Assembly: GCA_964589725.1 (NCBI GenBank)
Contig: CAZPUJ010000703.1
Location: forward strand, 1-28,114
Direction of reading: 5' to 3'
DNA: 28,114 nt
Origin: CAYSHJ01 sp964589725
Lineage (GTDB): Bacteria > Planctomycetota > Planctomycetia > Planctomycetales > Planctomycetaceae
Below, in pieces: positions 15,541 through 23,933 of this stretch. The notes under the pieces are model-generated. The model saw nothing but the letters and a program-made list of their open reading frames with translations. It did no database searches and was not told the DNA's origin. Each line of letters opens with the position of its first letter. Positions within the stretch are counted from its first letter, which is position 1. The translations under genes and the position numbers were made by a program.

Positions 15541-17118
15541 ATGACGCATCGGAACGAGGCGATGACCGGCTGTGGATCCGTCACGCGCCGCGAGTTCGTG
15601 ACCAAAGTGGTTGGCGGAGTTGCGGCCGCAGGTCTTTCGGCAACGCTTCCCGAAACCGCATCGGCTTGGGCTGACGAGGCTCAAGGTCCAGTCACTTGCG
15701 GCCCACCGCCGCCGGCGAAGCCGCAGAGCCGGACTGGCGGCGAATCTTTCCCCCCGCTCCCGCTTCCGGCGACACCGCTGCGACGCACAGAAAAGAAACG
15801 TCCGCCGGCACCACCAGCACTTATCGGGAAGATGGCTTTGGGCGAAGTGCGCTGGGTGACTCGCGACAACAAAAGAATTCCATATCGCGATTGGATGACC
15901 GATCCGTCGGACATCCAAAGTCTGCTGAATTGGACGAACGAAAAACTCGGCATCCACTACCGCTCGGTTGAAACCGACTTCGAGCATTTTTCGTTTGATC
16001 CCCGCGAGTTGCCGGCTTTGCTGTTTTCCGGCCACAACAAGTTTGAGATCGGCGAACCGGTTCGTGCTCAGTTGGCTCGCTATGTCTTGGACGGCGGCAC
16101 GATCATTGGAGACGCCTGTTGCGGTTGGAAGGACTTCGATGAGTCGTACCGCGCGGTGCTCGCACAACTCTTTCCCGAACGACCGCTGCGCAAGCTCAAC
16201 CCGGAAGACCCGTTATTCGCGGCTTACTACAAGCTCGGCGGCTTCACGTATCAAAAGGCGGACGGCACGCGATACACGGAGGAGCCTTGCCTGGAAGGGA
16301 TCACGCTCGGCTGTCGGCTAGGGGTGATTTATTCGCCGGTGGACCTGACCTGCGGTTGGGATGGGCACGACCATCCGCGCGGACTGCGCGTGGTGATCGA
16401 TCAGGCTCGGCAGATCGGAGCCAACTACGTGACGTACTTGCTGGGGAGCTTCCAACTCGCGCGGTTCCTGAGCACGACCAAGGTCTATCACGAGGCTCAG
16501 GCTCCGACACGCGACGACTTCGTATTCGCTCAACTCATGCACGAAGGGGACTGGGATCCCGATCCGTCGAGCGTTCACAACTTGCTCAAGTACGCGAAGG
16601 AGAACTCGACGCTGGAAGTGAAATTCAAACGAGCCAACGTGCGTCTGACTGATCCGCGCACGGCCGGCTACCCGTTGCTCTACATGACCGGGCACGATGA
16701 GTTTCACTGGTCAGACGAAGAGGTCACTCGGCTCAAGAATTACTTGCGAGCCGGCGGCATGTTATTGGCCGACGCTTGTTGCGGGCGGTTGTCGTTCGAT
16801 TCCGCCTTCCGTCGTGAGATCGCACGCGTCTTTCCAGAGAATCGGCTGGCCGCGCTGCCGTTGGATCATCCGCTGTACCGCTCGCATGCGGATGTCGAAC
16901 AGGTGCAGTACACGCCGCGCGTGGCCGAAGACTTTGGCTCGATTCCAGGCCCGATGTTGGAGGGGATTTCGCTGGATGGCCGGCTGGCGGTGGTCTACAG
17001 CCGCTTCGATCTCGGCAACGGCTGGGAACAATTTCCGCACCCCTATGCCTACGGCTACAGCGACAAGGATGCGTTGGACATCGGCACCAACGTCTTGGTT
17101 TACGCGGTCACTCATTGA
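15541..17118 (+). CDS. Tat-exported protein with two DUF4159 domains
   Basis: The product is about 525 residues from ATG 15541, preceded by GGGAGG. The longer frame back to 15475 lacks these cues. The N-terminus has a twin-arginine motif TRREFV (15-20), a hydrophobic stretch GGVAAAGLSATL and an ASA cleavage site, so it is exported folded. Two DUF4159 units follow. The first starts at LGEVRWVTRDN and contains LLFSGHNKFEIGE and GGTIIGDACCGWKDFD. The second starts at FVFAQLMHEGDWDPDPSS and contains LLYMTGHDEFHWSDEE and GGMLLADACCGRLSFD. The paired 'GDACCG/ADACCG' cysteines are notable. DUF4159 is a periplasmic amidotransferase-like fold common in planctomycete MoxR/VWA clusters; its activity is unknown. 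Confidence 0.9.
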   Translation: MTHRNEAMTGCGSVTRREFVTKVVGGVAAAGLSATLPETASAWADEAQGPVTCGPPPPAKPQSRTGGESFPPLPLPATPLRRTEKKRPPAPPALIGKMALGEVRWVTRDNKRIPYRDWMTDPSDIQSLLNWTNEKLGIHYRSVETDFEHFSFDPRELPALLFSGHNKFEIGEPVRAQLARYVLDGGTIIGDACCGWKDFDESYRAVLAQLFPERPLRKLNPEDPLFAAYYKLGGFTYQKADGTRYTEEPCLEGITLGCRLGVIYSPVDLTCGWDGHDHPRGLRVVIDQARQIGANYVTYLLGSFQLARFLSTTKVYHEAQAPTRDDFVFAQLMHEGDWDPDPSSVHNLLKYAKENSTLEVKFKRANVRLTDPRTAGYPLLYMTGHDEFHWSDEEVTRLKNYLRAGGMLLADACCGRLSFDSAFRREIARVFPENRLAALPLDHPLYRSHADVEQVQYTPRVAEDFGSIPGPMLEGISLDGRLAVVYSRFDLGNGWEQFPHPYAYGYSDKDALDIGTNVLVYAVTH

Positions 17119-17127
17119 AAACCTTCT

Positions 17128-17180
17128 GTAGCTGAAGTCGCCAGACTTCAGACGGTCTGAACTCTGGTGAGTTCAGCTAC
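17128..17180. repeat. Palindromic repeat (family A) between the DUF4159 and 1160-residue genes
   Basis: The hairpins are CTGAAGTCGCCAGACTTCAG (17132-17151) and CTGAACTCTGGTGAGTTCAG, framed by GTAG and CTAC. This copy closely matches the one at 11098. It occupies half of the 99-nt gap between two co-directional genes and may weaken or attenuate read-through. Confidence 0.9.
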
Positions 17181-17217
17181 GAGACAACCTTAACACGGCA
17201 CCTCAAACGAATCAGTC

Positions 17218-20200
17218 ATGCTCGCCACTGCACAGCGCACACTGTCCGACATCGCCGAGCCGATCTTTGAACGGCTTGCGCGCACGAGCGAGCGGTGGTG
17301 GTTGGTGTCGTTCGCGTGCCGGATGGCGCTGCTGCTGGCAATGGCGTTGACGACATTCTTCGCCTGCGTCCTGTTGGATGTCTGGCTGCAATTCGGACAG
17401 CGAGGTTTGTTGGGGCTGTCGCTGACTTGGTTGGGAGTGACCATCGCTCTGGCCGCGTGGTTGATCGTCGGCATTGTTCGTCGAGTGTGGAATCCGGAAG
17501 CCACGGCCCGCCACTTCGAGGTCGCTTACCCGGAGTTGGGCAACGATATCATCAACGTCGTGCAACTGGCGGCCGCCTCTGAACCGGACTCAACGGGATT
17601 CCGCGCGGCGGCGGTGGCTGACGCGATGCGGAGGCTCGATGCCATTCTCTTTGAAACGCGAGCCGTTGCGCGATCGCGCTGGCAGCGGCTGGTGCGGGTG
17701 GTGCAAGTTCCGCGCGATCTGCTGGAGCACTTGGGACTGCTGTTCGCGGTCTGTCTGTTCGGCGTCGCGCTGATGGAGTTGGCTCCCGCCGGCAATTCGG
17801 TGACTCGGCGGTTGATGAAGCCTTGGGAGTTCGTGCCGCAAGAAGGTGCAGTAAAGATTCTCGACGTGACGCCGGGGAACACCGAGGTGCTCGCCGGGAC
17901 AAGCTTGGAAATCTCCGCTCGCATCGAAAACCCGAATCACCGGGCGTATCCGGCCACTCTGGTGGTGATCCCGGCGGAGGGGTCGCCCTCAAAGCAAGGT
18001 CTGCTGGCCAACGACATGAACGATCGTTTCGTCACTGCGATTCCGCCCGTACTTCAGCCGATGCAGTACCGTGTCGAGATCGGTGATTCGCAATCGCCGC
18101 AGTTCACCGTGCGTGTCTTCGAGAAACCGACGGTCGAGTCGGTGGACGTGACCTATGAGTTTCCGCCGTACATGGGGCGAGCGAATGAAGCGGCTCATCA
18201 AAAACATTCCGACCTGAAGGCCCCGCAGTTCGCGACGGCCGACTTGCAACTCCATGCGAACACGACAATCACACGCGGATTTCTGATGGTGGATGACCGC
18301 AAGATTCACGGCGAAGTGCTCGCCGACGGACGTACGTTGCGGGTGAAGAAGCTGCTCGACAAGTCCACGAGCTACACGGTGCATCTCTTCAATCAGGCCG
18401 GCTACACCGACCCGGAGCCGCGTCCCAATCGCATCGAAGTGATCAGCGATCGGCCGCCGTCGATCCAACTGCACAAGCCCGCGGCGGACAGCACAGCCGC
18501 TGCCGACCAATCGCTGGCGATCGCACTGCGTGCCGCCGACGACTACGGCTTGGCCGCCGTGCGGTTGGAGACGAAGGTCGTCGAGGAGAACGGCACCGAA
18601 CAAGCGGTCTCGATGCCGCAACGTTGGGATCGCTTGGACAACCTCACCGAAACGACGCTGAGCCATGCGTTGATGTTGTCCGCGTCGCTGGTCAAGCCGG
18701 GGCAATCGTTGTTCGTGCGCGCGATCGCCACCGACGGGCGTGCCGTGCAGGTGCTCGGTGCAACGCTCACTCCGCAGGAAACCGCGTCAGCGTGGCATCG
18801 CGTGCGGTTGGTCTCTGTCGAAGCTCGCGCTGCCGAGCGGCTGACGCAACTCGATGCCGTGCGTGCTCAGATTTGGCGGATTCTGCAACTCCAGGTGCGT
18901 GCTCGTGTCGCCACCGCTGGCTTAGACGACCTGCGAAACCAAGCCGCCTACGCTCGCGCGAGCACCCACATCCGAACTCAACAAATCGACGTGCAGACCA
19001 CGACGACCGAGCTTGTCCAGGCCATTGATCCAGGTGACGACGAAGAGCGACGAGTGGTACGACGAGTCCTCAGCAACTTGTCCAACGGCCCGATGCTCGC
19101 CGCCGTTCGTCAGGCTGAAGCCTTCGCTCAAGTGGGTCTGTCGACTGATGGAGCTGGGATTAGCCGGAACGCGCTAGTGTCCGGTTCTCGTTCGGATTCG
19201 ACCTCCGAACCGGGGGCTAGCGCCCCGCGGCTGATGGAATCGTCTGAAGGGGCCGAATCCAAATTGCCGCAGCTCCTGGCGACTCAGGATCAGATCATCG
19301 AAACGCTGCGTCGTCTGCTGGATGTCGTGCGTGCCGCGACGGCGGAATCGCTCGCGGAAATGAAAGATCGAGCTGGCGGCGACTTGCCGGACGACACGCA
19401 GCAGAAACTCCGCAACCTCAAAGACAAGCTGGCGGAATTCCTGGAACAGCAAAAGAAAGTCATCGAGGCCAGCGAGAACCTGGCGAAAATTCCGGTCGAG
19501 GACTTCACAGAAAAGGAGGAGCAGATTCTCAAGGAGTTGGCGAAGGCCGAAGATGATTGGTCGCGATTCATGGCCGAGGCTCACGCGGACCTCAGCAAAC
19601 TTCCGGAACAGGACTTCGCCAATCCGAGTCTGATGCAGGAGTTGGTTGAGATTCAGAACGAGTTGAAGATGGCGGCCGATGCGCTCACCAAGAAGACCGC
19701 CGACATCGCCGTTCCGCTGGAACAGCTGGGGGCGGAGATGGCTGAGGAGATGACGACCAACATCGAGAAGTGGCTACCTGACACCCCTGACCGCGAACGC
19801 TGGAGCCAGGAGGAACCGCTCACCGACGAGATGAAGGAAGCGCCGATGGCCGAATTGCCCGGCGAGTTGGAAGACCTCGTCGGCGAGTTGATGGAAGAGG
19901 AAGAAGACCTGTTCGACGAGATGGAAGATGCCTCCAGCAGTTGGGCCGATTCGATCGACAAGGGAGCTGGCTGGGACGCGATGGACGGCCCGATCTCGAA
20001 CATGAGTGCTCGCGGCGTCACCGGCAATCGTCTGCCCAACACCAGCGAGATCGGCGGTCGCAGCGGCGAAGGCCGGCAAGGAAAATCGAGCGGCGAGTTC
20101 GTCGGCGATACGGCCGTCGGCAAAGGAGGACGCAAGACGCCGAGCCGACTGACGCCAGATCCTTATGTCAAAGGGCAAGTCAAAGACCTCAGTAAAGATC

Positions 20201-20700
20201 CCACCGGCGGAGCGACCGGCGGCGGCAAAGAGAGTGGCCAAGGTGGCGAGGGTCTCGAAGGCCCCGCTCCGAATCGGCCGCCGCGCGATCTCGAACGCCT
20301 GGCCGGCAAGCAAGCTGAACTCCGCAACAAGGCCGAGGGAGTCGATCTGCAATTCCAAGTCATGCACCACCAACACACGGACCTCAAGAAACTGATCGAG
20401 CAAATGCGAGCCGTCGAAGACGACTTGCGAAGTGGTCGCTACCAAAGTGCTCAGCGGCGGCGCGACGTGCTCCTCGACGGACTGGGCGCGATCAAGACGC
20501 ATCTGGCCGGCGAGTTCGAACTGCGGCAGGACGTGACCAACAACGTCCCGTCGGAAATCCAGAAAGACATTCTGGGCAGCATGCAGGACAGCTCGCCCAG
20601 CGGCTGGGAAGACCTGAATCGGCACTACTTCGAACGCCTGGCGACCGGCAAGGGCGCGACCAAAGCACAACCCGCGGAGGCTCGCGATGAGAAGAAGTAA
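17218..20700 (+). CDS. Large membrane-anchored coiled-coil protein (DUF4175-like)
   Basis: The product is 1160 residues from ATG 17218. Two membrane spans (about 29-55 and 62-82) and a third near 170-185 (LLFAVCLFGVALMELAP) are followed by a periplasmic beta-rich region to about 500. Helical segments come next, then a long charged coiled coil at about 690-800 (LRNLKDKLAEFLEQQKKV), an acidic stretch near 880-910 (GELMEEEEDLFDEMEDA), a Gly/Lys-rich disordered part and a final helical domain. The overall plan resembles DUF4175-type proteins found in MoxR/VWA clusters; I infer that from layout rather than a sharp motif. A palindromic repeat is inserted in frame at residues 648-673. The next gene's strong ribosome binding site lies inside this gene's last codons, so the two are coupled. 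A structural role in an envelope complex is inferred. Confidence 0.75.
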   Translation: MLATAQRTLSDIAEPIFERLARTSERWWLVSFACRMALLLAMALTTFFACVLLDVWLQFGQRGLLGLSLTWLGVTIALAAWLIVGIVRRVWNPEATARHFEVAYPELGNDIINVVQLAAASEPDSTGFRAAAVADAMRRLDAILFETRAVARSRWQRLVRVVQVPRDLLEHLGLLFAVCLFGVALMELAPAGNSVTRRLMKPWEFVPQEGAVKILDVTPGNTEVLAGTSLEISARIENPNHRAYPATLVVIPAEGSPSKQGLLANDMNDRFVTAIPPVLQPMQYRVEIGDSQSPQFTVRVFEKPTVESVDVTYEFPPYMGRANEAAHQKHSDLKAPQFATADLQLHANTTITRGFLMVDDRKIHGEVLADGRTLRVKKLLDKSTSYTVHLFNQAGYTDPEPRPNRIEVISDRPPSIQLHKPAADSTAAADQSLAIALRAADDYGLAAVRLETKVVEENGTEQAVSMPQRWDRLDNLTETTLSHALMLSASLVKPGQSLFVRAIATDGRAVQVLGATLTPQETASAWHRVRLVSVEARAAERLTQLDAVRAQIWRILQLQVRARVATAGLDDLRNQAAYARASTHIRTQQIDVQTTTTELVQAIDPGDDEERRVVRRVLSNLSNGPMLAAVRQAEAFAQVGLSTDGAGISRNALVSGSRSDSTSEPGASAPRLMESSEGAESKLPQLLATQDQIIETLRRLLDVVRAATAESLAEMKDRAGGDLPDDTQQKLRNLKDKLAEFLEQQKKVIEASENLAKIPVEDFTEKEEQILKELAKAEDDWSRFMAEAHADLSKLPEQDFANPSLMQELVEIQNELKMAADALTKKTADIAVPLEQLGAEMAEEMTTNIEKWLPDTPDRERWSQEEPLTDEMKEAPMAELPGELEDLVGELMEEEEDLFDEMEDASSSWADSIDKGAGWDAMDGPISNMSARGVTGNRLPNTSEIGGRSGEGRQGKSSGEFVGDTAVGKGGRKTPSRLTPDPYVKGQVKDLSKDPTGGATGGGKESGQGGEGLEGPAPNRPPRDLERLAGKQAELRNKAEGVDLQFQVMHHQHTDLKKLIEQMRAVEDDLRSGRYQSAQRRRDVLLDGLGAIKTHLAGEFELRQDVTNNVPSEIQKDILGSMQDSSPSGWEDLNRHYFERLATGKGATKAQPAEARDEKK
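19160..19235. repeat. Palindromic repeat (family D) inserted in frame in the 1160-residue gene
   Basis: Left arm AGCCGGAACGCGCTAGTGTC and right arm GGGGGCTAGCGCCCCGCGGC are the same pair as in the intergenic copy at 22062-22120. The unit length is close to a multiple of three and the frame stays open, encoding SRNALVSGSRSDSTSEPGAS. The flanking protein sequence is helical; the insert is Ser/Gly-rich. Confidence 0.88.
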
Positions 20701-22027
20701 GCGGGACTTTCAAACTAACCCGAAGCGTAAGCGAGGGCGAACGCTCCACATGACGATGAGCTTCGAGTTCGAAACGCCGTGGAACGCCCGCCCTCGTTTA
20801 CGCTTCGGGTTACTCTTGTTAGTTCGTGTGCTCGTCATGGCGATCATTGTCCTTCCCTCCAGCCTTGCCGACGAGCCGAAACCAAAGCCGGCTCCGCAAC
20901 GAGTTGTGATCCCCTTCGATTTTGAGTCCCGCTTCGACGACGGCCGCTACGGCCAATTGGTCGGCGACATGCTCTGGAAGAAACTGGAACGCGAGGGAGG
21001 TTTCGTCATCCCCGAATCCATGCAGGACGTGCGGGCGTGGGCCGAGCGGAAGAAGACGAATCCGCACCCCGCGATGCCGTTGGCGCAGATGAAGAAGATC
21101 GTCCGTGACGACTTCGGTGCCGACATCGCCATTTGGGGCAAGGTCGAGCGGGTCGAAGGAAACGCGACCGACGTCTATGATTTCACGATCCTGGTGACGG
21201 ACTTCTCGGCCGATCCGCCGCGCACGATTCACGAAGCGAAAGCTCGCACCAAAACGGTCAGCGAGATCCCGCACGTCTATGTCAAAGCCGCGTTGGACGC
21301 GCTCTACGGTCGCGTCGAACCTGTCCAATCATCCGTCAGCGATCCCGACATCGAGAAGCGTTGGCTTGACGGTCCCAACTTGGTTCAAGGCGATTTCGAG
21401 CAAGGCCGCCAAGCTCCGCAGGGCTGGGATCCGCTGTCGCAGCACGTGCGCTGGATCGTCGATTCGGACGATGCCGGGTCGGTGGGCAAGAACCACGTTC
21501 TCCGTTTCGAATTCCCTTCCAGCGTGGCCGAGACTTCCGGCGTGCTGTTCTACAGCGATTACTTCCCGGTCGAAGAAGGCGCGACCTACCGCTTCCAATG
21601 CCGCTGGCGCTCCAGTGGCTCGGCGGTGAAGGTCTTCATCAAGTGCTACGACGAAGGCGAGACCAAGTTCTCCGAGCGTGGCACTCCGGAGAGAGCAGGT
21701 GCGTCGAGCAGCACGTCCACATCACGCAGCCGTTCCGAAACGGTCGAACGACGCGAGGTCTATCGCAGCCAGCAAAACCTCATGGGCTCGGCGAAGACCT
21801 GGAACACGCACACCGAAGACTTCACGCCCAAGCACACGCAGTTCACTCCCCGCTGGGGCCGAGTGATGTTGTATGCCTACTACCCTGCCGGAACCGTCGA
21901 TTGGGACGATGTGATCGTGAAGCCAATTCGGCCGGCTCCCCTATCGAAAGACAAAACAAAACGTCCGTCGTTGGAAACCAAAGTGCTGACCGAGGAGGTC
22001 GAGCGATCGAAGAAGAAGGCGAAGTAG
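20687..22027 (+). CDS. Secreted TolB-like protein with C-terminal galactose-binding-like domain
   Basis: The product is 446 residues if it starts at ATG 20687, which has GGAGG six bases upstream and overlaps the previous stop by 14 nt. The first ~40 residues (reading NPKRKRGRTLH and beyond) are encoded by a palindromic repeat. The hydrophobic stretch LLLLVRVLVMAIIVLPSSLA then serves as an export signal, cut before DEPKPKPAPQ. Starts at 20750, 20816 (TTG) or 20837 are possible if the repeat is untranslated. Residues about 70-215 resemble the nucleotide-free TolB/FlgO-type alpha-beta domain (RVVIPFDFESRFDDGRYGQL, ADIAIWGKVERVEG). Residues about 225-415 look like a jelly-roll carbohydrate-binding fold (GDFEQGRQAPQGWD, VLFYSDYFPVEEGATYRF, DWDDVIVKP). 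The specific ligand is unknown. Confidence 0.75.
   Translation: MRRSKRDFQTNPKRKRGRTLHMTMSFEFETPWNARPRLRFGLLLLVRVLVMAIIVLPSSLADEPKPKPAPQRVVIPFDFESRFDDGRYGQLVGDMLWKKLEREGGFVIPESMQDVRAWAERKKTNPHPAMPLAQMKKIVRDDFGADIAIWGKVERVEGNATDVYDFTILVTDFSADPPRTIHEAKARTKTVSEIPHVYVKAALDALYGRVEPVQSSVSDPDIEKRWLDGPNLVQGDFEQGRQAPQGWDPLSQHVRWIVDSDDAGSVGKNHVLRFEFPSSVAETSGVLFYSDYFPVEEGATYRFQCRWRSSGSAVKVFIKCYDEGETKFSERGTPERAGASSSTSTSRSRSETVERREVYRSQQNLMGSAKTWNTHTEDFTPKHTQFTPRWGRVMLYAYYPAGTVDWDDVIVKPIRPAPLSKDKTKRPSLETKVLTEEVERSKKKAK
20716..20812. repeat. Inverted repeat (family C) within the 5' end of the 20687 gene
   Basis: Arms TAACCCGAAGCGTAAGCGAG (20716-20739) and its partner 20789-20812 pair over 24 bases with one mismatch, around a 49-base spacer. 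It is the second copy of the 14522 element. It lies in the reading frame between the Shine-Dalgarno-supported ATG and the signal-peptide core. Confidence 0.9.
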
Positions 22028-22061
22028 TGCTTGGTCAAAGCTCAGAAATTGGGTTCGACGA

Positions 22062-22120
22062 ATGAGCCGGAGGGCGATAGCCCCCCGGTTCGAACCGGAC
22101 GCTAGCGCGTTCCGGCTCAT
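22062..22120. repeat. Palindromic repeat (family D), intergenic copy
   Basis: A nearly symmetric element: ATGAGCCGGAGGGCGATAGC at the left, CGAACCGGACGCTAGCGCG at the right, ending CCGGCTCAT, with a central GGTTCGAACC. It lies 35 nt after the stop of the TolB-like gene and could act as a transcript end; no T-run follows. Confidence 0.9.
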
Positions 22121-22193
22121 CAACTCAACCCGAAAACCCAGTCGTGACAGACCAGTAATTGGGATCGTGATTCATTCTTGAAGGGGGATTGAA

Positions 22194-22493
22194 ATGGAAC
22201 GCTACATCATGTTGTTCAAGTTCACGGACAAAGGGATCGCCAATGTGCAGGACTCGCCGAACCGGGCGGAAGGCTTCAAGGCGATCGCCGCTCAAGTCGG
22301 CGCGAAGGTGGAGTTCCAGTATTGGACGTTCGGCGAATTCGACGGGGCGTTGGTGCTGACTGCTCCCGATGACACCGCCATTGGCGCGCTGGCGATCGGC
22401 CTGGGACGCCTGGGCAACGTCCGCACCACCATGCTGCGAGCCTTCGACATCAACGAATTCCGGACGATGCTCGAAAAGATGCCGAAGTTTTAG
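22194..22493 (+). CDS. GYD-domain protein
   Basis: The product is a small 99-residue soluble protein with the GYD-family pattern: YIMLFKFTDKGIANVQDSP at the start, the AEGFKAIAAQVGAKVEFQYW segment, FGEFDGALVLTAPDD, and RTTMLRAFDINEF near the end. GYD proteins fold as ferredoxin-like alpha/beta dimers; their biochemical role is not established. The ATG at 22194 is preceded by AAGGGGG about 7 nt upstream, a strong start. It is followed by a 213-nt gap before the polyphosphate kinase gene. Confidence 0.85.
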   Translation: MERYIMLFKFTDKGIANVQDSPNRAEGFKAIAAQVGAKVEFQYWTFGEFDGALVLTAPDDTAIGALAIGLGRLGNVRTTMLRAFDINEFRTMLEKMPKF

Positions 22494-22706
22494 AAGAGCC
22501 TGCGATAAAATAGCCCGCCGCGCCGAATACGGAACGGTCTGCGTCCTGAGGAACAGACACTTGCCGGCGCGTCGTGTGTTTTTATCCATTCAGGGGTGTG
22601 ATCTCGATTCTTGACGTTTCATGTGACCACGCATCAAGGATGCAACGGCGTGGCGAAGTGTAATTCATCGGACACAAAGAACCTTACTTTGACAAAACAG
22701 GTTGTC

Positions 22707-23915
22707 ATGAAAAAACGAAAGCAACTCACAACTTCAAAGGTAACCAAGAACTTGATGGCCAGCCGCGCAACCAAGCACAACTCGTCTGAAAACGGAGTTG
22801 TTCAGAGCACGGAATTGGTACGACTGGTCTCGAAAGGTGATATCTCACCATCCCACACGGACACAGGAGTTGAGAAATTCGTTATCGATCAAGCGACCGC
22901 CGCCGCTCAGGAAGCAAAAATTGCTGCGGTGAGAGACATCCTGAATTCGGTGCCGCCGCACGATATAGGCACGCTCGCCAAAGTCCTTGAATCCATTGTC
23001 ATGCGAGCTTCCGCCGATGATGCGGCCGTTCTGCGCGACGCGCTGCTTGGCAAACGCGACCTCGACGCGCCCGCACAAATGCAAGCGGATGGCGAACTGT
23101 CGCCTGATTGGCGAACGGGTGGCTATCCCTATCGAAACCTGATGTCTCGCAGGAACTACGAGAAGCAAAAATATCGCCTGCAAGTCGAATTATTGAAACT
23201 GCAATCCTGGGTCAAGAAGAAGGGCCAGAAAATCATCATCCTCTTCGAAGGACGAGATGCGGCTGGTAAGGGAGGCACCATCAAACGGGTGATGGAACAC
23301 CTGAATCCGCGCGGTGCTCGCGTCGTCGCGTTGGAAACGCCCAGCGATGTCGAGCGAGGCCAATGGTATTTTCAACGGTATGTCGAGCACCTGCCGACCG
23401 CCGGCGAAATCGTCTTGTTCGATCGCTCCTGGTACAACCGGGCTGGCGTTGAGAGAGTTATGGGCTTTTGCGCACCCGACGAATACGCAGAGTTCATGCG
23501 GCAAGCTCCCGAATTCGAGAGAAATCTCGTTCGGAGCGGAACACACTTGGTCAAACTCTGGTTTTCGGTAAGTCGCGAAGAGCAACGCAGACGCTTCACG
23601 GAACGCGAAACGCATCCGCTCAAACAATGGAAACTATCACCGATCGACATGGCTTCGCTCGACAAATGGGAGGAATACACGAGGGCTAAGGAGGCGATGT
23701 TCCTTCACACTGACACGATTGATGTGCCTTGGACGGTGATCAAATCCGACTGCAAGAAGCGAGCACGCCTCAATGCGATACGATATGTGCTTCACAACAT
23801 GCCATACGATGGTAAGAACCTAGACAGGATTGGTCCGCTTGATCCATTGATTGTGGGGCGAGCCAATGTCGTCTACGAACGCGGTGAACGTCACGACGGT
23901 GTGGTAACTTTGTAG
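22707..23915 (+). CDS. ppk2: Polyphosphate kinase 2 (PPK2 family)
   Basis: PPK2 enzymes transfer phosphate between polyphosphate and nucleotides, usually making ATP or GTP from the diphosphate. The start ATG 22707 gives 402 residues; a TTG at 22611 would add 32 unlikely ones. The catalytic core shows ILFEGRDAAGKGGTIKRV with the Walker A loop at 182-190 and Walker B FDRSWYNRAGVERVMGF at 238-254. SREEQRRRFTERETHPLKQW in the lid region follows, then WTVIKSDCKKRARLNAIRYV. One domain with an intact core suggests class I, whose members favour ADP; this is inferred. Residues 1-130 are a lysine/serine-rich then helical extension (KIAAVRDILNSVPPHDI) absent from minimal PPK2s. It neighbours redox proteins rather than phosphate genes. 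Confidence 0.95.
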   Translation: MKKRKQLTTSKVTKNLMASRATKHNSSENGVVQSTELVRLVSKGDISPSHTDTGVEKFVIDQATAAAQEAKIAAVRDILNSVPPHDIGTLAKVLESIVMRASADDAAVLRDALLGKRDLDAPAQMQADGELSPDWRTGGYPYRNLMSRRNYEKQKYRLQVELLKLQSWVKKKGQKIIILFEGRDAAGKGGTIKRVMEHLNPRGARVVALETPSDVERGQWYFQRYVEHLPTAGEIVLFDRSWYNRAGVERVMGFCAPDEYAEFMRQAPEFERNLVRSGTHLVKLWFSVSREEQRRRFTERETHPLKQWKLSPIDMASLDKWEEYTRAKEAMFLHTDTIDVPWTVIKSDCKKRARLNAIRYVLHNMPYDGKNLDRIGPLDPLIVGRANVVYERGERHDGVVTL

Positions 23916-23933
23916 CTTACAGGGGACCAACCG

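Noticed and set aside
947..22120. CRISPR array or phage attachment sites suggested by the repeats
   Set aside because: The repeats are palindromes at irregular distances with no uniform spacers, no cas genes, no integrase and no tRNA.
22611..22706. Upstream TTG start for polyphosphate kinase 2
   Set aside because: The added residues are low in conservation signals and lack a ribosome binding site; ATG 22707 is the simpler start.
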